Shown: positions 8,808 to 17,739, counted from the stretch's first letter. The stretch: 64,000 bases of DNA from Agriterribacter humi (GCF_009192765.1 NZ_VOHQ01000015.1:57377-121376), one strand, 5' to 3'. The notes: generated from the sequence alone by a model not told the origin. A program made the numbers and translations.

Positions 8808-9062
8808 TTAGACGGCAGGAGCTACCGTTATCTCAAAATGCTCCATCACCTGGTTGGCTAATAATTTTTGTGAAGCTTCTTCCGCTATTTTTTGGGCTGC
8901 TTCAGCCGAGCCGGCTTCAATTTGCAGGGTGATATGCTTTCCTATGCGTACATCTTCAACGCCCCTAAGTCCCAGATTGCTTAAACCGCTCATTACCGCC
9001 TTCCCCTGGGGATCAAGCAATTCTTTCAGCGGCATAATATTGATATGAACAGCGTAGATCAT
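8808..9062 (-). CDS. purS: Phosphoribosylformylglycinamidine synthase subunit PurS
   Basis: 84 residues, the normal length of PurS. Characteristic segments are LDPQGKAV and DVRIGKHITLQIEA. PurS bridges PurL and PurQ in the ATP- and glutamine-dependent FGAM-forming step of purine synthesis; neither partner is visible here. The ATG overlaps the pssA stop in an ATGA, suggesting translational coupling, and rsmI follows 10 nt later. Confidence 0.9.
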   Translation of the reverse strand: MIYAVHINIMPLKELLDPQGKAVMSGLSNLGLRGVEDVRIGKHITLQIEAGSAEAAQKIAEEASQKLLANQVMEHFEITVAPAV

Positions 9063-9826
9063 GATGCTATTTTATTTTTGAGCGGCAAAGATAACAGAAT
9101 GTAAGCGATAAAAATAAGCGGAACCGCTGCCCATTTAAATAATACAACCAGTATTACCGCGACAATAATCAGTATCCATTTGGAACTGTTGTGCTTAAAG
9201 GAATAATCTTTAAACTTTAAGCTCATGATAGGAATATTTGACACCATCAGCCAGCTTAGTACCAATACCACGACATACCATATCCATTTGTTCAAAAAAA
9301 TATCTGTAACCGCCGCAACGGAACTATGCCAGAAGATCAGTGGAAAGGAAGCAACGAGCAAACCCACAGCCGGCGTGGGCACACCCTTAAAATGATAGGT
9401 TTGTGCTTCATCTAAATTAAATTTAGCGAGGCGCCATGCTGCGGCACAGGGCAGCAGCAAAGCCGGCAGCAGCCAGGCAACAGAAGCATCTAATCCGTCT
9501 GCCCCGCGGGCTACCGACAAACGTAAAAACTGGTAAATGATCAGCCCGGGCGCCACTCCAAAGCTCACCACATCTGCCAGGGAATCCAACTGCTTGCCCA
9601 TGGCAGAGGAGGCATTCATTAAACGGGCCAGGAATCCATCAAAAAAATCCACTACGGCAGCTAAAGCAATAAACAGGGAGGCCATAAAAATTTGTTCCGG
9701 CATGTTCATCATTTGAACGCCGTCGGCAGTAGTTACTAAACCAATGCCGCTTTGCAGTATTACAATAATAGCCAGGCAACCAAAAAACAGGTTGAGCAAT
9801 GTAAAAATATTAGGGATTTGCTTCAT
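9059..9826 (-). CDS. pssA: CDP-diacylglycerol-serine O-phosphatidyltransferase
   Basis: 255 residues from the ATG at 9826; a TTG one codon earlier is less likely. The CDP-alcohol phosphatidyltransferase signature D-G-x2-A-R-x8-G-x3-D-x3-D is present as FFDGFLARLMNASSAMGKQLDS plus LADV, placed after the first membrane helices. Several further helices follow. It makes phosphatidylserine, the precursor of phosphatidylethanolamine. It lies between pepP (46 nt upstream) and purS (4-nt overlap). Confidence 0.9.
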   Translation of the reverse strand: MKQIPNIFTLLNLFFGCLAIIVILQSGIGLVTTADGVQMMNMPEQIFMASLFIALAAVVDFFDGFLARLMNASSAMGKQLDSLADVVSFGVAPGLIIYQFLRLSVARGADGLDASVAWLLPALLLPCAAAWRLAKFNLDEAQTYHFKGVPTPAVGLLVASFPLIFWHSSVAAVTDIFLNKWIWYVVVLVLSWLMVSNIPIMSLKFKDYSFKHNSSKWILIIVAVILVVLFKWAAVPLIFIAYILLSLPLKNKIAS

Positions 9827-9872
9827 CAATTGTGCAGTTTGTGGTGGATTTGGAAAGTAAATCAGCTTGTCT

Positions 9873-11162
9873 TTATTTTTTCATCAACGCTTCAATTTCG
9901 TCTGCAGTGATGGGAATTTTCTTCATGAGATCCTTATTGCCGTTTTTGGTGACCCAGAAATTATTCTCAATGCGTACGCCCATTTGCTCTTCTTCAATAT
10001 AAATACCCGGTTCAATGGTAAATACCATCCCCGCCTGTACAGGTTCGGTTCGCGTACCCAAATCATGCACATCCACACCCAGGTGATGTGAAATGCCGTG
10101 ATACAAATATTTCCGGTAGGCCCTGTTTTCCCTGTCTTCATTTTTTACATCCGCTTTTTTCAGCAAACCAATTTTTACAAATTGCTTCGTCGCTTCCCCG
10201 CCTACTTTTTCGGTATAATCAACCATCGTAATGCCCGGCTTTAAAATTGACGCCGCGTAATGATGCAAATGCAGGCAGGCATTATACACTTCTTTCTGCC
10301 GTTTGGTAAATTTCCCGTTTACTGGAACTGTGCGGGTAAGATCAGCGCAATAACCTCCATATTCAGCGCCGAAATCCATTAATATCAGTTCGCCATCTTT
10401 GCATTCATTATTATTCGACACATAGTGCAGGGTTCTTGCCCTGTCACCGCTGGCGATTATAGAGCCATAAGCGGGACCCGTTGCCCGGTTTCTTAAAAAC
10501 TCATGAAAAATTTCGGCTTCAATTTCATACTCCATCACCCCCGGCCGGATAAAGGATAATAAACGCCTGAATGTTTTCTCCGTTATATCCATCGCCTGCT
10601 GCATCACTTCAACTTCAAGCACTGTTTTAATACCCCTCAGTTCTTTCAATATCCTGGCGCTGCGCCTGTATTCGTGCAGGGGGTAACGGCGACGCATTTG
10701 TCTTGCATAGCGGTAATCCCTTACAGGTACATGATTTGCCTTCCTGTCGTTTTCATTGCTGTTGAGATAAATGATATCACACAAATGGATCCAGGGTTGT
10801 AACAAACCATCTAATGTGTCTAACCAAACGATCGTTGAAATGCCCGATATGGATTCGGCTTCTTTGGCCCGCAGGCGGTGCCCGTCCCATTTTTCCTTTA
10901 GCTCATTGGGACGCACCAGCACCAGCACTTCCCTGTATTTTTTATCGGGGTTACCCGGAAAAAGGATCAGCATCGAATCTTCCTGTTCAATGCCCGTAAG
11001 CCAGTACAAATCAGAATTTTGCTTGAAAGGATACAGCGCATCGCCATTTGAGGGTAATTCATCATTGCTGTTGAATATGGCTATGGCGTTTTTCTCCATG
11101 CGTGCAGTAAATCTTTTGCGGTTCTGAATAAATATTTCTGGATTCAATGGCAAATACTTCAT
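9873..11162 (-). CDS. pepP: Xaa-Pro aminopeptidase (M24B, PepP-like)
   Basis: 429 residues from the ATG at 11162, where MKYLPLNPEIFIQNRKRF matches the usual N-terminus of Bacteroidota enzymes; the upstream ATG at 11237 would add 25 unusual residues. There is an N-terminal creatinase-like domain and a C-terminal pita-bread domain. Metal-binding segments visible are LMDFGAEYGGYCADLTRT (Asp, Asp), YHGISHHLG (His), FTIEPGIY (Glu) and GVRIEN (Glu). It removes an N-terminal residue preceding proline. Probably the first gene of the pepP-pssA-purS-rsmI string. Confidence 0.9.
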   Translation of the reverse strand: MKYLPLNPEIFIQNRKRFTARMEKNAIAIFNSNDELPSNGDALYPFKQNSDLYWLTGIEQEDSMLILFPGNPDKKYREVLVLVRPNELKEKWDGHRLRAKEAESISGISTIVWLDTLDGLLQPWIHLCDIIYLNSNENDRKANHVPVRDYRYARQMRRRYPLHEYRRSARILKELRGIKTVLEVEVMQQAMDITEKTFRRLLSFIRPGVMEYEIEAEIFHEFLRNRATGPAYGSIIASGDRARTLHYVSNNNECKDGELILMDFGAEYGGYCADLTRTVPVNGKFTKRQKEVYNACLHLHHYAASILKPGITMVDYTEKVGGEATKQFVKIGLLKKADVKNEDRENRAYRKYLYHGISHHLGVDVHDLGTRTEPVQAGMVFTIEPGIYIEEEQMGVRIENNFWVTKNGNKDLMKKIPITADEIEALMKK

Positions 11163-11505
11163 GACAGAATGCTTTATCCGGTTGAATAATAATGCAATAT
11201 CTGCATAAAATGCGGGGTTGCAAAACCGTGGATACATTTACATCACCAGCCAACTTCCTTCTTCAAATAGTAACTATTCTTTTTAGCCCGGCCCTAAAGC
11301 ACTATTCAACAGCCGTTGCGTCGCACAGCGTATACGTTCAATTCTCTTTGCAACAAATTTATCTTCGCAAATAATAGGTTATTTGATTCAAACAATTGAA
11401 AAAGTACGCGCACTTCCGGTTGATTAAAAAGCAATCCGTAAAAAACTAACGATCGTTAGGTAAATTCAAATTTGATCTTTAGCTTTGCCTTCTCAAACCG
11501 TTTTT
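11163..11505. other. Divergent intergenic region between pepP and pckA
   Basis: No gene is seen. It holds the pckA promoter (11456-11487) and presumably the pepP promoter, which was not pinned down. Confidence 0.5.
11456..11487 (+). promoter_or_regulatory. Probable pckA promoter (Bacteroidota type)
   Basis: The -7 element TAGCTTTG lies at 11480-11487, with TTAG (one mismatch to TTTG) 20 nt upstream at 11456-11459. The -7 element overlaps an earlier in-frame ATG at 11485, which argues for the ATG at 11506 as the true start. Confidence 0.5.
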
Positions 11506-13113
11506 ATGGCAGTACCTGTATTTTTATTTTCTCCCCGGGAATTGATACGTTATGGCTTAAAAGTATCAGATACAATGCATTACCAGGCCAGCCCCAAAGA
11601 CCTGGTAAATGCTACGCTTCAATCGGGCGAAGGGATGCTCAGCGATACCGGCGCCCTGGTGATCAAAACGGGAAAATTTACGGGGCGAAGCCCTAAGGAC
11701 AGGTTTATTGTTAAAGATGATATTACCAAAGACACTGTAAACTGGAACGATATTAACCTGCCGCTTGAAGCGCATTATTTTGATATTATTTTCAGCCATG
11801 TTACCGGTTATCTTAACAGGCAGCCTGAACTTTGGGTGCGGGATTGTTATGCCTGCGCAGATATGGATTACCGTTTAAACATCCGTATTGTAAATGAAAA
11901 GCCATGGATCAATCTTTTTGCCGCTAACATGTTTCTGCAGCCAACAGAAGAAGAATTGGAAGACTTCAGTCCCCACTGGCATATTTTTTCGGCGCCCGGC
12001 TTGCAACTGCCTTACAAAGCATGTGGCATACGGCAGGAGAACGCAGTAGTGATCAGCTTTAAGCATAAAATGATATTGATTGCGGGAACTGCCTACACCG
12101 GTGAAATTAAAAAAGCTGTTTTTTCCGTACTCAACTACCTGCTCCCTACAGAAAAAAAAGTATTGGGTATGCATTGCGCGGCTAATATCGGAGCAAAAGA
12201 CGATACCGCGCTTTTCTTTGGCTTAAGCGGAACAGGTAAAACCACGCTCAGCACATCGCCGGAACGTAAATTAATCGGAGATGATGAACATGGATGGAGC
12301 GATGAGGGTATTTTTAACTTTGAAGGCGGTTGCTACGCTAAATGCATAGGCCTTGAAGAAGACAAAGAACCGGATATTTACAAGGCCATCCGGTATGGCG
12401 CTTTGGCAGAGAATGTTGGCTTCATTGAGGGTAGCAACCGGATTGATTTTTTTGATAAAAGCATCACAGAAAATACAAGAGTATCCTATCCTTTGCATTT
12501 TATTTCCAATATTGCAGAGCCTTCAAAAGCTGCTGCGCCGGATAATGTATTCTTTTTAACCTGTGATGCCTATGGTGTGCTTCCGCCTGTTTCTAAGCTT
12601 ACGCCTGAACAGGCAATGTATCATTTCATCAGCGGTTATACCGCTAAAATAGCGGGAACAGAAGCCGGCATTACAGAACCGAAAGTGGTTTTCAGCGCCT
12701 GCTTCGGGGCGCCATTCCTTCCGCTTCACCCCGCAGTATACACGAAAATGCTGGGCGAAAAATTACAAAAACATGAGGCCAATGTTTGGCTGATCAATAC
12801 CGGGTGGACAGGTGGTGCATATGGAGCGGGGAAACGTATCCCTTTACGGCATACCCGTGCTATGATTCATGCTGCTTTACACGGTGAATTAAATGACGCA
12901 GTATACAGCACTGACAAATTTTTTGGACTGGCTGTACCGCAAAGCTGCCCGGGCGTGCCTTACAGCATTATTAACCCCGAAAATACCTGGAACGATAAAA
13001 ATGCATATGTGCAAACTGCTAAAAAATTAGCATGGCAGTTTATCAAAAATTTTGAACAATACGGTAATAAAGTTCCTGCGGAAATAATGAATGGAGGACC
13101 GGTATTGCTTTAA
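11506..13113 (+). CDS. pckA: Phosphoenolpyruvate carboxykinase (ATP)
   Basis: 535 residues. The P-loop GLSGTGKTT begins near residue 239 and the metal/kinase-2 segment IGDDEHGWSDEGIFNFEGGCYAK follows, both diagnostic of ATP-dependent PEPCK. It interconverts oxaloacetate and PEP, the first committed step of gluconeogenesis. Start chosen at MAVPVFLF because the promoter -7 element covers the upstream ATG. It is monocistronic, followed by an intrinsic terminator at 13165-13196. Confidence 0.93.
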   Translation: MAVPVFLFSPRELIRYGLKVSDTMHYQASPKDLVNATLQSGEGMLSDTGALVIKTGKFTGRSPKDRFIVKDDITKDTVNWNDINLPLEAHYFDIIFSHVTGYLNRQPELWVRDCYACADMDYRLNIRIVNEKPWINLFAANMFLQPTEEELEDFSPHWHIFSAPGLQLPYKACGIRQENAVVISFKHKMILIAGTAYTGEIKKAVFSVLNYLLPTEKKVLGMHCAANIGAKDDTALFFGLSGTGKTTLSTSPERKLIGDDEHGWSDEGIFNFEGGCYAKCIGLEEDKEPDIYKAIRYGALAENVGFIEGSNRIDFFDKSITENTRVSYPLHFISNIAEPSKAAAPDNVFFLTCDAYGVLPPVSKLTPEQAMYHFISGYTAKIAGTEAGITEPKVVFSACFGAPFLPLHPAVYTKMLGEKLQKHEANVWLINTGWTGGAYGAGKRIPLRHTRAMIHAALHGELNDAVYSTDKFFGLAVPQSCPGVPYSIINPENTWNDKNAYVQTAKKLAWQFIKNFEQYGNKVPAEIMNGGPVLL

Positions 13114-13164
13114 TAATAGCCGTTGCTTAAAAACAGTGTGTGGTGCGGTTGCTTCCCTGATAAG

Positions 13165-13196
13165 AAGGCTGCCTGTTAAACGGGCGGCTTTTTTAT
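13165..13196 (+). terminator. Intrinsic terminator of pckA
   Basis: GCTGCCTG pairs with CGGGCGGC (with G-U pairs) around TTAAA, then a T-run; the flanking AAG/CTT extends the stem. It lies about 50 nt after the pckA stop. Confidence 0.8.
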
Positions 13197-13486
13197 TTCT
13201 ATGTTCGATATCAAACCAAAGACTAATCATACCATTCAAAAAGGTACTTTTCATAGTACGTCACCTCAAATCTTTTTAGAAACCCTATGTACTCTTCCCC
13301 GAATGTTTTCTTTTTGTGGTGTTCCTGCTAATTTTCCGGTACCAGCCCTGATGAAGCTTTTGTGATACCGCAACTTCAGCCCCACTTCATCGCTGCTTTC
13401 TCATTTTCCAGTAGTCCGCACTATAGCTATTTTACCTGGGTATTGAGATTGCATTTGGCTTCGAATTTGAAATTTGGCGTTTGAAT

Positions 13487-13530
13487 TCGCCACGGCAGAC
13501 AGGTTTTATCCGCCACGGCGGACAGGTTTG
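13487..13530. repeat. GC-rich palindromic intergenic repeat, copy C
   Basis: TCGCCACGGCAGACAGG is followed by TCCGCC-AC-GGCGGA (13509-13522) and ACAGGTTTGG. The palindrome is identical to that of copy A (694-707). A TTTGAAATTT segment precedes it, as in copy A. Confidence 0.65.
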
Positions 13531-13658
13531 GTTCTTGCTTTTTGGTTCTTGGTGCTTCTTTTCGGATTTCGGCTTCGGATTTAATTTTATCTGTCGTTGG
13601 CAGAATGTGAATAAGGCTTTTCCGCACCCCAATATTAATTAGCCCAAAACACCAGCCG

Positions 13659-13688
13659 TTTGAAGTATGCGCTTATGGCTTACCTTTG
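13659..13688 (+). promoter_or_regulatory. Bacteroidota-type promoter of the CoA-binding gene
   Basis: TTTG (13659-13662), 18 nt, TACCTTTG (13681-13688). This matches the primary sigma consensus TTTG-N19-TAnnTTTG closely. It places transcription start near 13695, so translation should start at the ATG at 13706 and not at 13667. Confidence 0.7.
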
Positions 13689-13705
13689 CCTTTCACTTTT
13701 GTATT

Positions 13706-14080
13706 ATGCAGGCAACAGAGAAAAAGAAAACGCTTATTCTGGGGGCATCGCCTAACCCTCAGCGATACAGCTATCTTGCTATTGATCGCCTCCGTAATGC
13801 CGGACATGAAGTAGTAGCCATTGGCAGGAAAAATGCAGTGGTGAAAGATGTTCAGATTGATACGGAACAAAAACCTTATACAGATGTGCACACCGTAACA
13901 CTCTATCTCAATCCTTTGCATCAAAAAGAATATTACAACTATATTTTATCACTTCAGCCCAAACGCATCATCTTTAATCCCGGTGCAGAAAATGACGAAT
14001 TGTACCGCATAGCAACTGATCATGCCATTAAAGCCCAGGAAGCATGCACATTGGTTTTACTCAGTACAGGGCAGTATTAG
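13706..14080 (+). CDS. CoA-binding (YccU-like) small protein
   Basis: 124 residues, a single Rossmann-like CoA-binding domain. The glycine-containing start KTLILGASPNPQRYSYLAIDRLRNAGHEVVAIG matches this family. Its members bind CoA or a similar cofactor, and their physiological role is unclear. Start at MQATEKKK is set by the promoter at 13659-13688. It is monocistronic, and a 24-bp dispersed repeat lies just after the stop. Confidence 0.8.
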   Translation: MQATEKKKTLILGASPNPQRYSYLAIDRLRNAGHEVVAIGRKNAVVKDVQIDTEQKPYTDVHTVTLYLNPLHQKEYYNYILSLQPKRIIFNPGAENDELYRIATDHAIKAQEACTLVLLSTGQY

Positions 14081-14524
14081 TGTTAAGTTAAGTGCGAAAC
14101 GGCAGACGGGAAACGTGAGCATCTGACGTCTGTCGCCGGCAGGCTTCTCTTCTCAAGTACAAGAGGCAAAATATTGTTTACACAACACTATCTTTTATTA
14201 GAAAGTGGATAAAATCACCCGTTTAGGGGGTTTTCTTTTTTGAAAACTTTATGTAATTTAAATAATCCATACGGCTTCGGTTTTATTTTCACTGAAGCGC
14301 TTTAATCCGTACCCCTTATTTACATTTTTTTCCTTCTCAGTACAAAACAGATCTGCCTGATTTTAACCAGCTATAACCGTCCGGAACATTGCCCGGAGTT
14401 TATTGATCCTTTTGCCAGGAAAGTCATGAAAGATTCAGCAGCGCTTTGCATGGTAACGGAATAATATTCTAACGATGATGCATAGGTTAAAAAAAAAACG
14501 TACATTGGGGAAACCTGTTCAAGT
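14081..14524. other. Intergenic region with dispersed repeat; no gene seen
   Basis: 14096-14119 holds a repeat shared with 43246-43269. A weak hairpin CACCC-GTTTA-GGGGG followed by TTTTCTTTTTT (about 14217-14241) could be a terminator. The rest is AT-rich with no convincing coding frame. Confidence 0.5.
14096..14119 (+). repeat. 24-bp dispersed intergenic repeat, copy 1
   Basis: Begins GAAACGGCAGACGG and ends GAAACGTGAG; matches 43246-43269 at 23 of 24 positions. Both copies lie 15-25 nt after a stop codon on the + strand and are preceded by GTTAAG. Confidence 0.65.
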
Positions 14525-14998
14525 ATGCTATGGAGAAGATTTAACGGAGAACACATTCATCTCCCCATTAAGGAAGAAGTTAAAGAAGCCATCATCCGCG
14601 AAACAAAAAAAGGCTTTCACCTTAAGGTTTGTATTGGTACAGACTCGCAGGTAAAAGGCGCTGAAACCGAGTTTGCAACAGTAATTGTATTTCTTCGCGA
14701 AGGACACGGCGGCTTTATGTTCATTCACAATGAAAAAACAACCAAGCAGTATTCCATTAAAGAAAGGATGCTGGTGGAAGTAGCCAAAAGCATTGAGATC
14801 GCTTATGAACTATGCGATTTGTTTACCGCGTTTGATGTTGACATGGAAGTGCATGCCGACATAAACACCAATCCTCATTTTAAAAGTAATGAAGCCCTGC
14901 GCGAAGCAATGGGTTATATACTGGGGATGGGGTTTGCTTTTAAAGCCAAGCCGGAAGCTTTTGCCAGCAGCAGTTGCGCTAATAAGGTAGTGAATTAG
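14525..14998 (+). CDS. YkuK-family (DUF458) RNase H-like protein
   Basis: 157 residues. The RNase H-like core is visible as KVCIGTDSQVKG (first acidic strand), FATVIVFLREGHGG, and a later DVDMEVHADINTNPHFKSN segment, as in YkuK/DUF458 proteins. Acidic residues in GTDSQ and HADIN could be catalytic, but no nuclease activity is established for the family. It stands alone, followed after 46 nt by a 7-nt repeat array. Confidence 0.78.
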   Translation: MLWRRFNGEHIHLPIKEEVKEAIIRETKKGFHLKVCIGTDSQVKGAETEFATVIVFLREGHGGFMFIHNEKTTKQYSIKERMLVEVAKSIEIAYELCDLFTAFDVDMEVHADINTNPHFKSNEALREAMGYILGMGFAFKAKPEAFASSSCANKVVN

Positions 14999-15044
14999 AA
15001 GTGAAAAGTTTGTCGTTTCACGATTATCATTTATCGTTTCACGA

Positions 15045-15098
15045 AGTGAGAGGTGAGTGGTGAGAGAATGTGAATAGTGAGTGGTGAATAGTGAATAG
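15045..15098 (+). repeat. Heptanucleotide array behind ykuK-like gene
   Basis: GTGAGAG GTGAGTG GTGAGAG AATGTGA ATAGTGA GTGGTGA ATAGTGA. This is the complement of the TTCACTA class seen at 8101, and again the G/A-rich strand is the sense strand of the preceding gene. Confidence 0.65.
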
Positions 15099-15180
15099 CT
15101 TTTCGTTAGTATGCTTTGGCTGAAGGCTGAAAGTTGACAGCGCAAGAAGTGAGAAATGCTCCCTAACCCGCAACTTGCTC

Positions 15181-15243
15181 CTTGAAACTTGTAACCTGAA
15201 ACCTGTAACCTGTACCCTGTAACCTGAAACCTGAAACCTGAAA
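15181..15243. repeat. Perfect-period heptanucleotide array behind engB
   Basis: Nine consecutive in-register 7-mers: CTTGAAA CTTGTAA CCTGAAA CCTGTAA CCTGTAC CCTGTAA and CCTGAAA three times. It lies 12 nt 3' of the engB stop; on the engB sense strand the units read TTTCAGG and TTACAGG. Confidence 0.8.
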
Positions 15244-15255
15244 CACGAAGCCAGT

Positions 15256-15891
15256 TCACAGAGCACCTGCTGCAAATTCCCCGTTCCATTTTTCTATCGC
15301 AGCCAGTATTTTATCCTTCCCCGATTTTTTTATGGTGCTGCTGGTAAAATGCGCAGGTAAAAATTGCCAGGTGGTACGCATTGTGTTCAAAAAATATTTG
15401 ATGTTTTTGCTTACCTCCTGTTGTGTTGTTTTATCGGTTTTGGTAAACACAATACAGAAAGGCACTTCCCATTCGCCCAAACGGTTTACAAATTCCAGGT
15501 CGGGTTTTTGCGGTGCATGGCGGCTGTCAACCAACACAAACACATTTACCAGGTTCTCTCTTTTACACAAATAATCCTCAATCATTTTGCTCCAGCTCTT
15601 TCGCTGCTGCTGCGACACTTTGGCAAAACCATATCCCGGCAGATCTACAATATACCATTGTGTTTTTTGTTTATTTTCCGAAGCGCTCTCTATGGCGAAA
15701 TGATTGATCAGTTGCGTTTTACCGGGCGTACCCGATGTTTTTGCCAGCTTTTGATTATTGCAAAGCATATTGATCAGGGAAGATTTGCCCACATTGCTCC
15801 TGCCTATAAAAGCATATTCCGGACGATCGGCTTTGGGGCATTGTAAATAATCCGGGCTGCTGATCACATATGTTGCAGAAGTAATAATCAT
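15256..15891 (-). CDS. engB: Ribosome biogenesis GTP-binding protein EngB/YsxC
   Basis: 211 residues from the ATG at 15891; an upstream TTG is less likely. GTPase motifs are complete: G1 GRSNVGKSS, G3 DLPGYG and G4 TKTD, with the EngB-typical GTPGKTQLINHF switch segment. The family assists late 50S subunit assembly and is usually essential. It is flanked by 7-nt repeat arrays on both sides. Confidence 0.93.
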   Translation of the reverse strand: MIITSATYVISSPDYLQCPKADRPEYAFIGRSNVGKSSLINMLCNNQKLAKTSGTPGKTQLINHFAIESASENKQKTQWYIVDLPGYGFAKVSQQQRKSWSKMIEDYLCKRENLVNVFVLVDSRHAPQKPDLEFVNRLGEWEVPFCIVFTKTDKTTQQEVSKNIKYFLNTMRTTWQFLPAHFTSSTIKKSGKDKILAAIEKWNGEFAAGAL

Positions 15892-15920
15892 AAGGTGCAA
15901 GATACAATGAGAAAAGAGAA

Positions 15921-16074
15921 TGAGTTACAAGTTGCAAGTTCCAGGTTTCAAGGGCAACCCTGTAACCTGTACCCTGCCCCCCGCAACCTGTAACCTGCAA
16001 CCCCGCACCCTGCAACTTGCAACTTGTACCCTGCACCCCTGCGCCCTGCGCCCTGCAATTTGTACCCTGTAACC
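15921..16074. repeat. Long mixed-orientation heptanucleotide array between engB and icd
   Basis: 15921-15955 carries TTACAAG TTGCAAG TTCCAGG TTTCAAG; 15956-16074 carries the opposite orientation (CCTGTAA, CCTGCAA, CCTGCGC units). AGTTACAAGTTGCAAGTT near 15922 can pair with AACTTGCAACTTGTA near 16014, forming a long hairpin. It lies about 50-90 nt upstream of the icd promoter. Confidence 0.7.
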
Positions 16075-16098
16075 ATTTCCCAACTTTCAGGGTTAATA

Positions 16099-16129
16099 TT
16101 TAAAAATCAGGATTCAGGATGTACATTTG
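16099..16129 (+). promoter_or_regulatory. icd promoter
   Basis: TTTA (16099-16102), 19 nt, TACATTTG (16122-16129). Spacing and -7 match the Bacteroidota consensus; -33 has one mismatch. It implies initiation near 16136 and rules out the in-frame ATG at 16119 as the start. Confidence 0.65.
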
Positions 16130-16166
16130 CCGTCAAATTAATTACTTTAACCTTAAAAAATCTGGC

Positions 16167-17399
16167 ATGGCAGAAAAAATTAAAGTGGCTAATCCGGTAG
16201 TTGAACTGGATGGAGATGAAATGACAAGGATCATATGGAAATTCATTAAAGACAAGCTGATCCTGCCTTATCTTGATATTGACATTAAATACTACGACCT
16301 GGGTATTGAGTACCGCGACCAGACCAATGACCAGGTAACTATAGACGCAGCCAATGCCATTAAACAATACGGCGTTGGTATTAAATGCGCCACCATTACG
16401 CCCGATGAAGCAAGGGTAAAGGAATTTAGCCTGAAGCAAATGTGGAAAAGCCCTAATGGCACCATCCGCAATATTTTAGATGGTACAGTGTTCCGCGAAC
16501 CCATCGTAATGAAAAATGTTCCCAGGCTGGTAACCAACTGGACGGCGCCCATTATTGTGGGACGTCATGCTTTTGGCGATCAGTACAAGGCAACTGATAC
16601 CGTAATCAAAGGAAAGGGTAAATTAACCATGACCTATACACCCGAAGATGGCGGTGCTCCTGAAGTTTTCGAGGTATTTGATTTCAAAGGCGGCGGTGTG
16701 GCCTTAAGCATGTACAATACCGATGAAAGCATAAAAGGTTTTGCCAGGAGCTGTTTTAATATGGCGCTGAGCAAAAAATGGCCTTTGTATCTTTCCACCA
16801 AGAATACCATTCTAAAAAAATACGACGGAAGATTTAAAGATATCTTCCAGGATATTTACGAACAGGAATTTAAAACACGGTTTGAAGCCGCAGGTATCGT
16901 ATACGAACACCGTCTTATTGATGACATGGTAGCCAGCGCATTGAAATGGCATGGCAATTTTGTATGGGCATGTAAAAATTATGACGGAGATGTGCAAAGC
17001 GATTCTGTTGCGCAGGGATTCGGATCTTTAGGATTAATGACTTCCGTGCTGGTTACACCCGATGGTAAAACGCTGGAAGCAGAGGCTGCACACGGAACTG
17101 TTACCCGCCACTACCGCGACCACCAGGCAGGAAAGCCCACATCCACCAATCCTATCGCTTCTATTTTTGCATGGACCAGGGGATTGGCATTTCGCGGAAA
17201 GTTAGACAATAACCAGGCGCTTATTGATTTTAGCAATGCCCTGGAAACCGTATGCATTGAAACGGTAGAAAGCGGTAAAATGACAAAGGATCTTGCAGTA
17301 TGCATACATGGCAATAAAGTAAAACTTGGCGAACATTATCTCAATACTGAGGATTTTCTTGAAGCCATCAATAACAACCTTTCGGCGAAGCTGAAATAA
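16167..17399 (+). CDS. icd: NADP-dependent isocitrate dehydrogenase (eukaryote-like, homodimeric)
   Basis: 410 residues beginning [24 protein letters not shown], diagnostic of the roughly 410-residue homodimeric NADP-IDH subfamily shared with eukaryotes and distinct from E. coli Icd. Substrate and metal segments [20 protein letters not shown] and NYDGDVQSD, and the cofactor segment [15 protein letters not shown], are all present. It converts isocitrate to 2-oxoglutarate in the TCA cycle. Promoter at 16099-16129 and terminator at 17474-17506 frame it as a single-gene unit. Confidence 0.93.
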   Translation: MAEKIKVANPVVELDGDEMTRIIWKFIKDKLILPYLDIDIKYYDLGIEYRDQTNDQVTIDAANAIKQYGVGIKCATITPDEARVKEFSLKQMWKSPNGTIRNILDGTVFREPIVMKNVPRLVTNWTAPIIVGRHAFGDQYKATDTVIKGKGKLTMTYTPEDGGAPEVFEVFDFKGGGVALSMYNTDESIKGFARSCFNMALSKKWPLYLSTKNTILKKYDGRFKDIFQDIYEQEFKTRFEAAGIVYEHRLIDDMVASALKWHGNFVWACKNYDGDVQSDSVAQGFGSLGLMTSVLVTPDGKTLEAEAAHGTVTRHYRDHQAGKPTSTNPIASIFAWTRGLAFRGKLDNNQALIDFSNALETVCIETVESGKMTKDLAVCIHGNKVKLGEHYLNTEDFLEAINNNLSAKLK

Positions 17400-17739
17400 A
17401 AGGCTTTTAGTAAAGTAAGATAAACACAACTGTTTTAATATACCGGTAAACCAACACCAGGTTGGTTCATAATAAAAGTGCGCCGTATCTAACCCGGCAC
17501 ACTTTTGCATATCAAATACGGAATGCATCATCCCGTTTTATGTTGCGATCAGGAAAGTTCCATAGCTTTTTCAGGCAAAGGATTTCTTCCCGTTTTTATT
17601 TTTACTGCTTAAGAATAGCGCAAAAATCTTACCTTCGCAGCATTCCGCCTTGCCGCCAGCACTCCATGCTACCTGACCTGTGAGAATTATTATCTTTGCA
17701 CCGCTTTTATTATTGGTATTGTTTTAATTACATCATTGT
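17400..17739. other. Intergenic region between icd and the oxoamine synthase gene
   Basis: Contains the icd terminator (17474-17506) and a -7-like element TATCTTTG (17691-17698) upstream of the next gene, whose -33 partner is poor. No gene seen. Confidence 0.5.
17474..17506. terminator. Terminator downstream of icd
   Basis: AAAAGTG and GCCG pair with CGGC and CACTTTT with a single C-A mismatch and a 9-nt loop. A- and T-tracts on the two sides allow it to work in both directions. Confidence 0.7.

Larger units (their letters stand above)
13114..13705. other. Intergenic region between pckA and the CoA-binding gene
   Basis: Contains the pckA terminator (13165-13196), the GC-rich repeat copy C (about 13487-13530) with its flanking TTGGTTCTTG-type segment, and the promoter of the downstream gene (13659-13688). 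Short frames here arise from repeat sequence and are not called. Confidence 0.6.

Noticed and set aside
11485..11505. Upstream start for pckA
   Set aside because: The codon overlaps the predicted -7 promoter element and the added residues are not part of the family's N-terminus.
13427..13632. Two overlapping minus-strand frames of about 66 codons
   Set aside because: They are translations of the GC-rich repeat and its flanks; amino-acid composition is repeat-like and there is no start signal.
14371..14556. Minus-strand 61-codon frame before the YkuK-like gene
   Set aside because: Overlaps the start of a well-supported gene and shows no domain or start signal.
15755..16036. Minus-strand 93-codon frame overlapping the start of engB
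   Set aside because: Its N-terminal half is encoded by the heptad array and the rest is engB in another frame.
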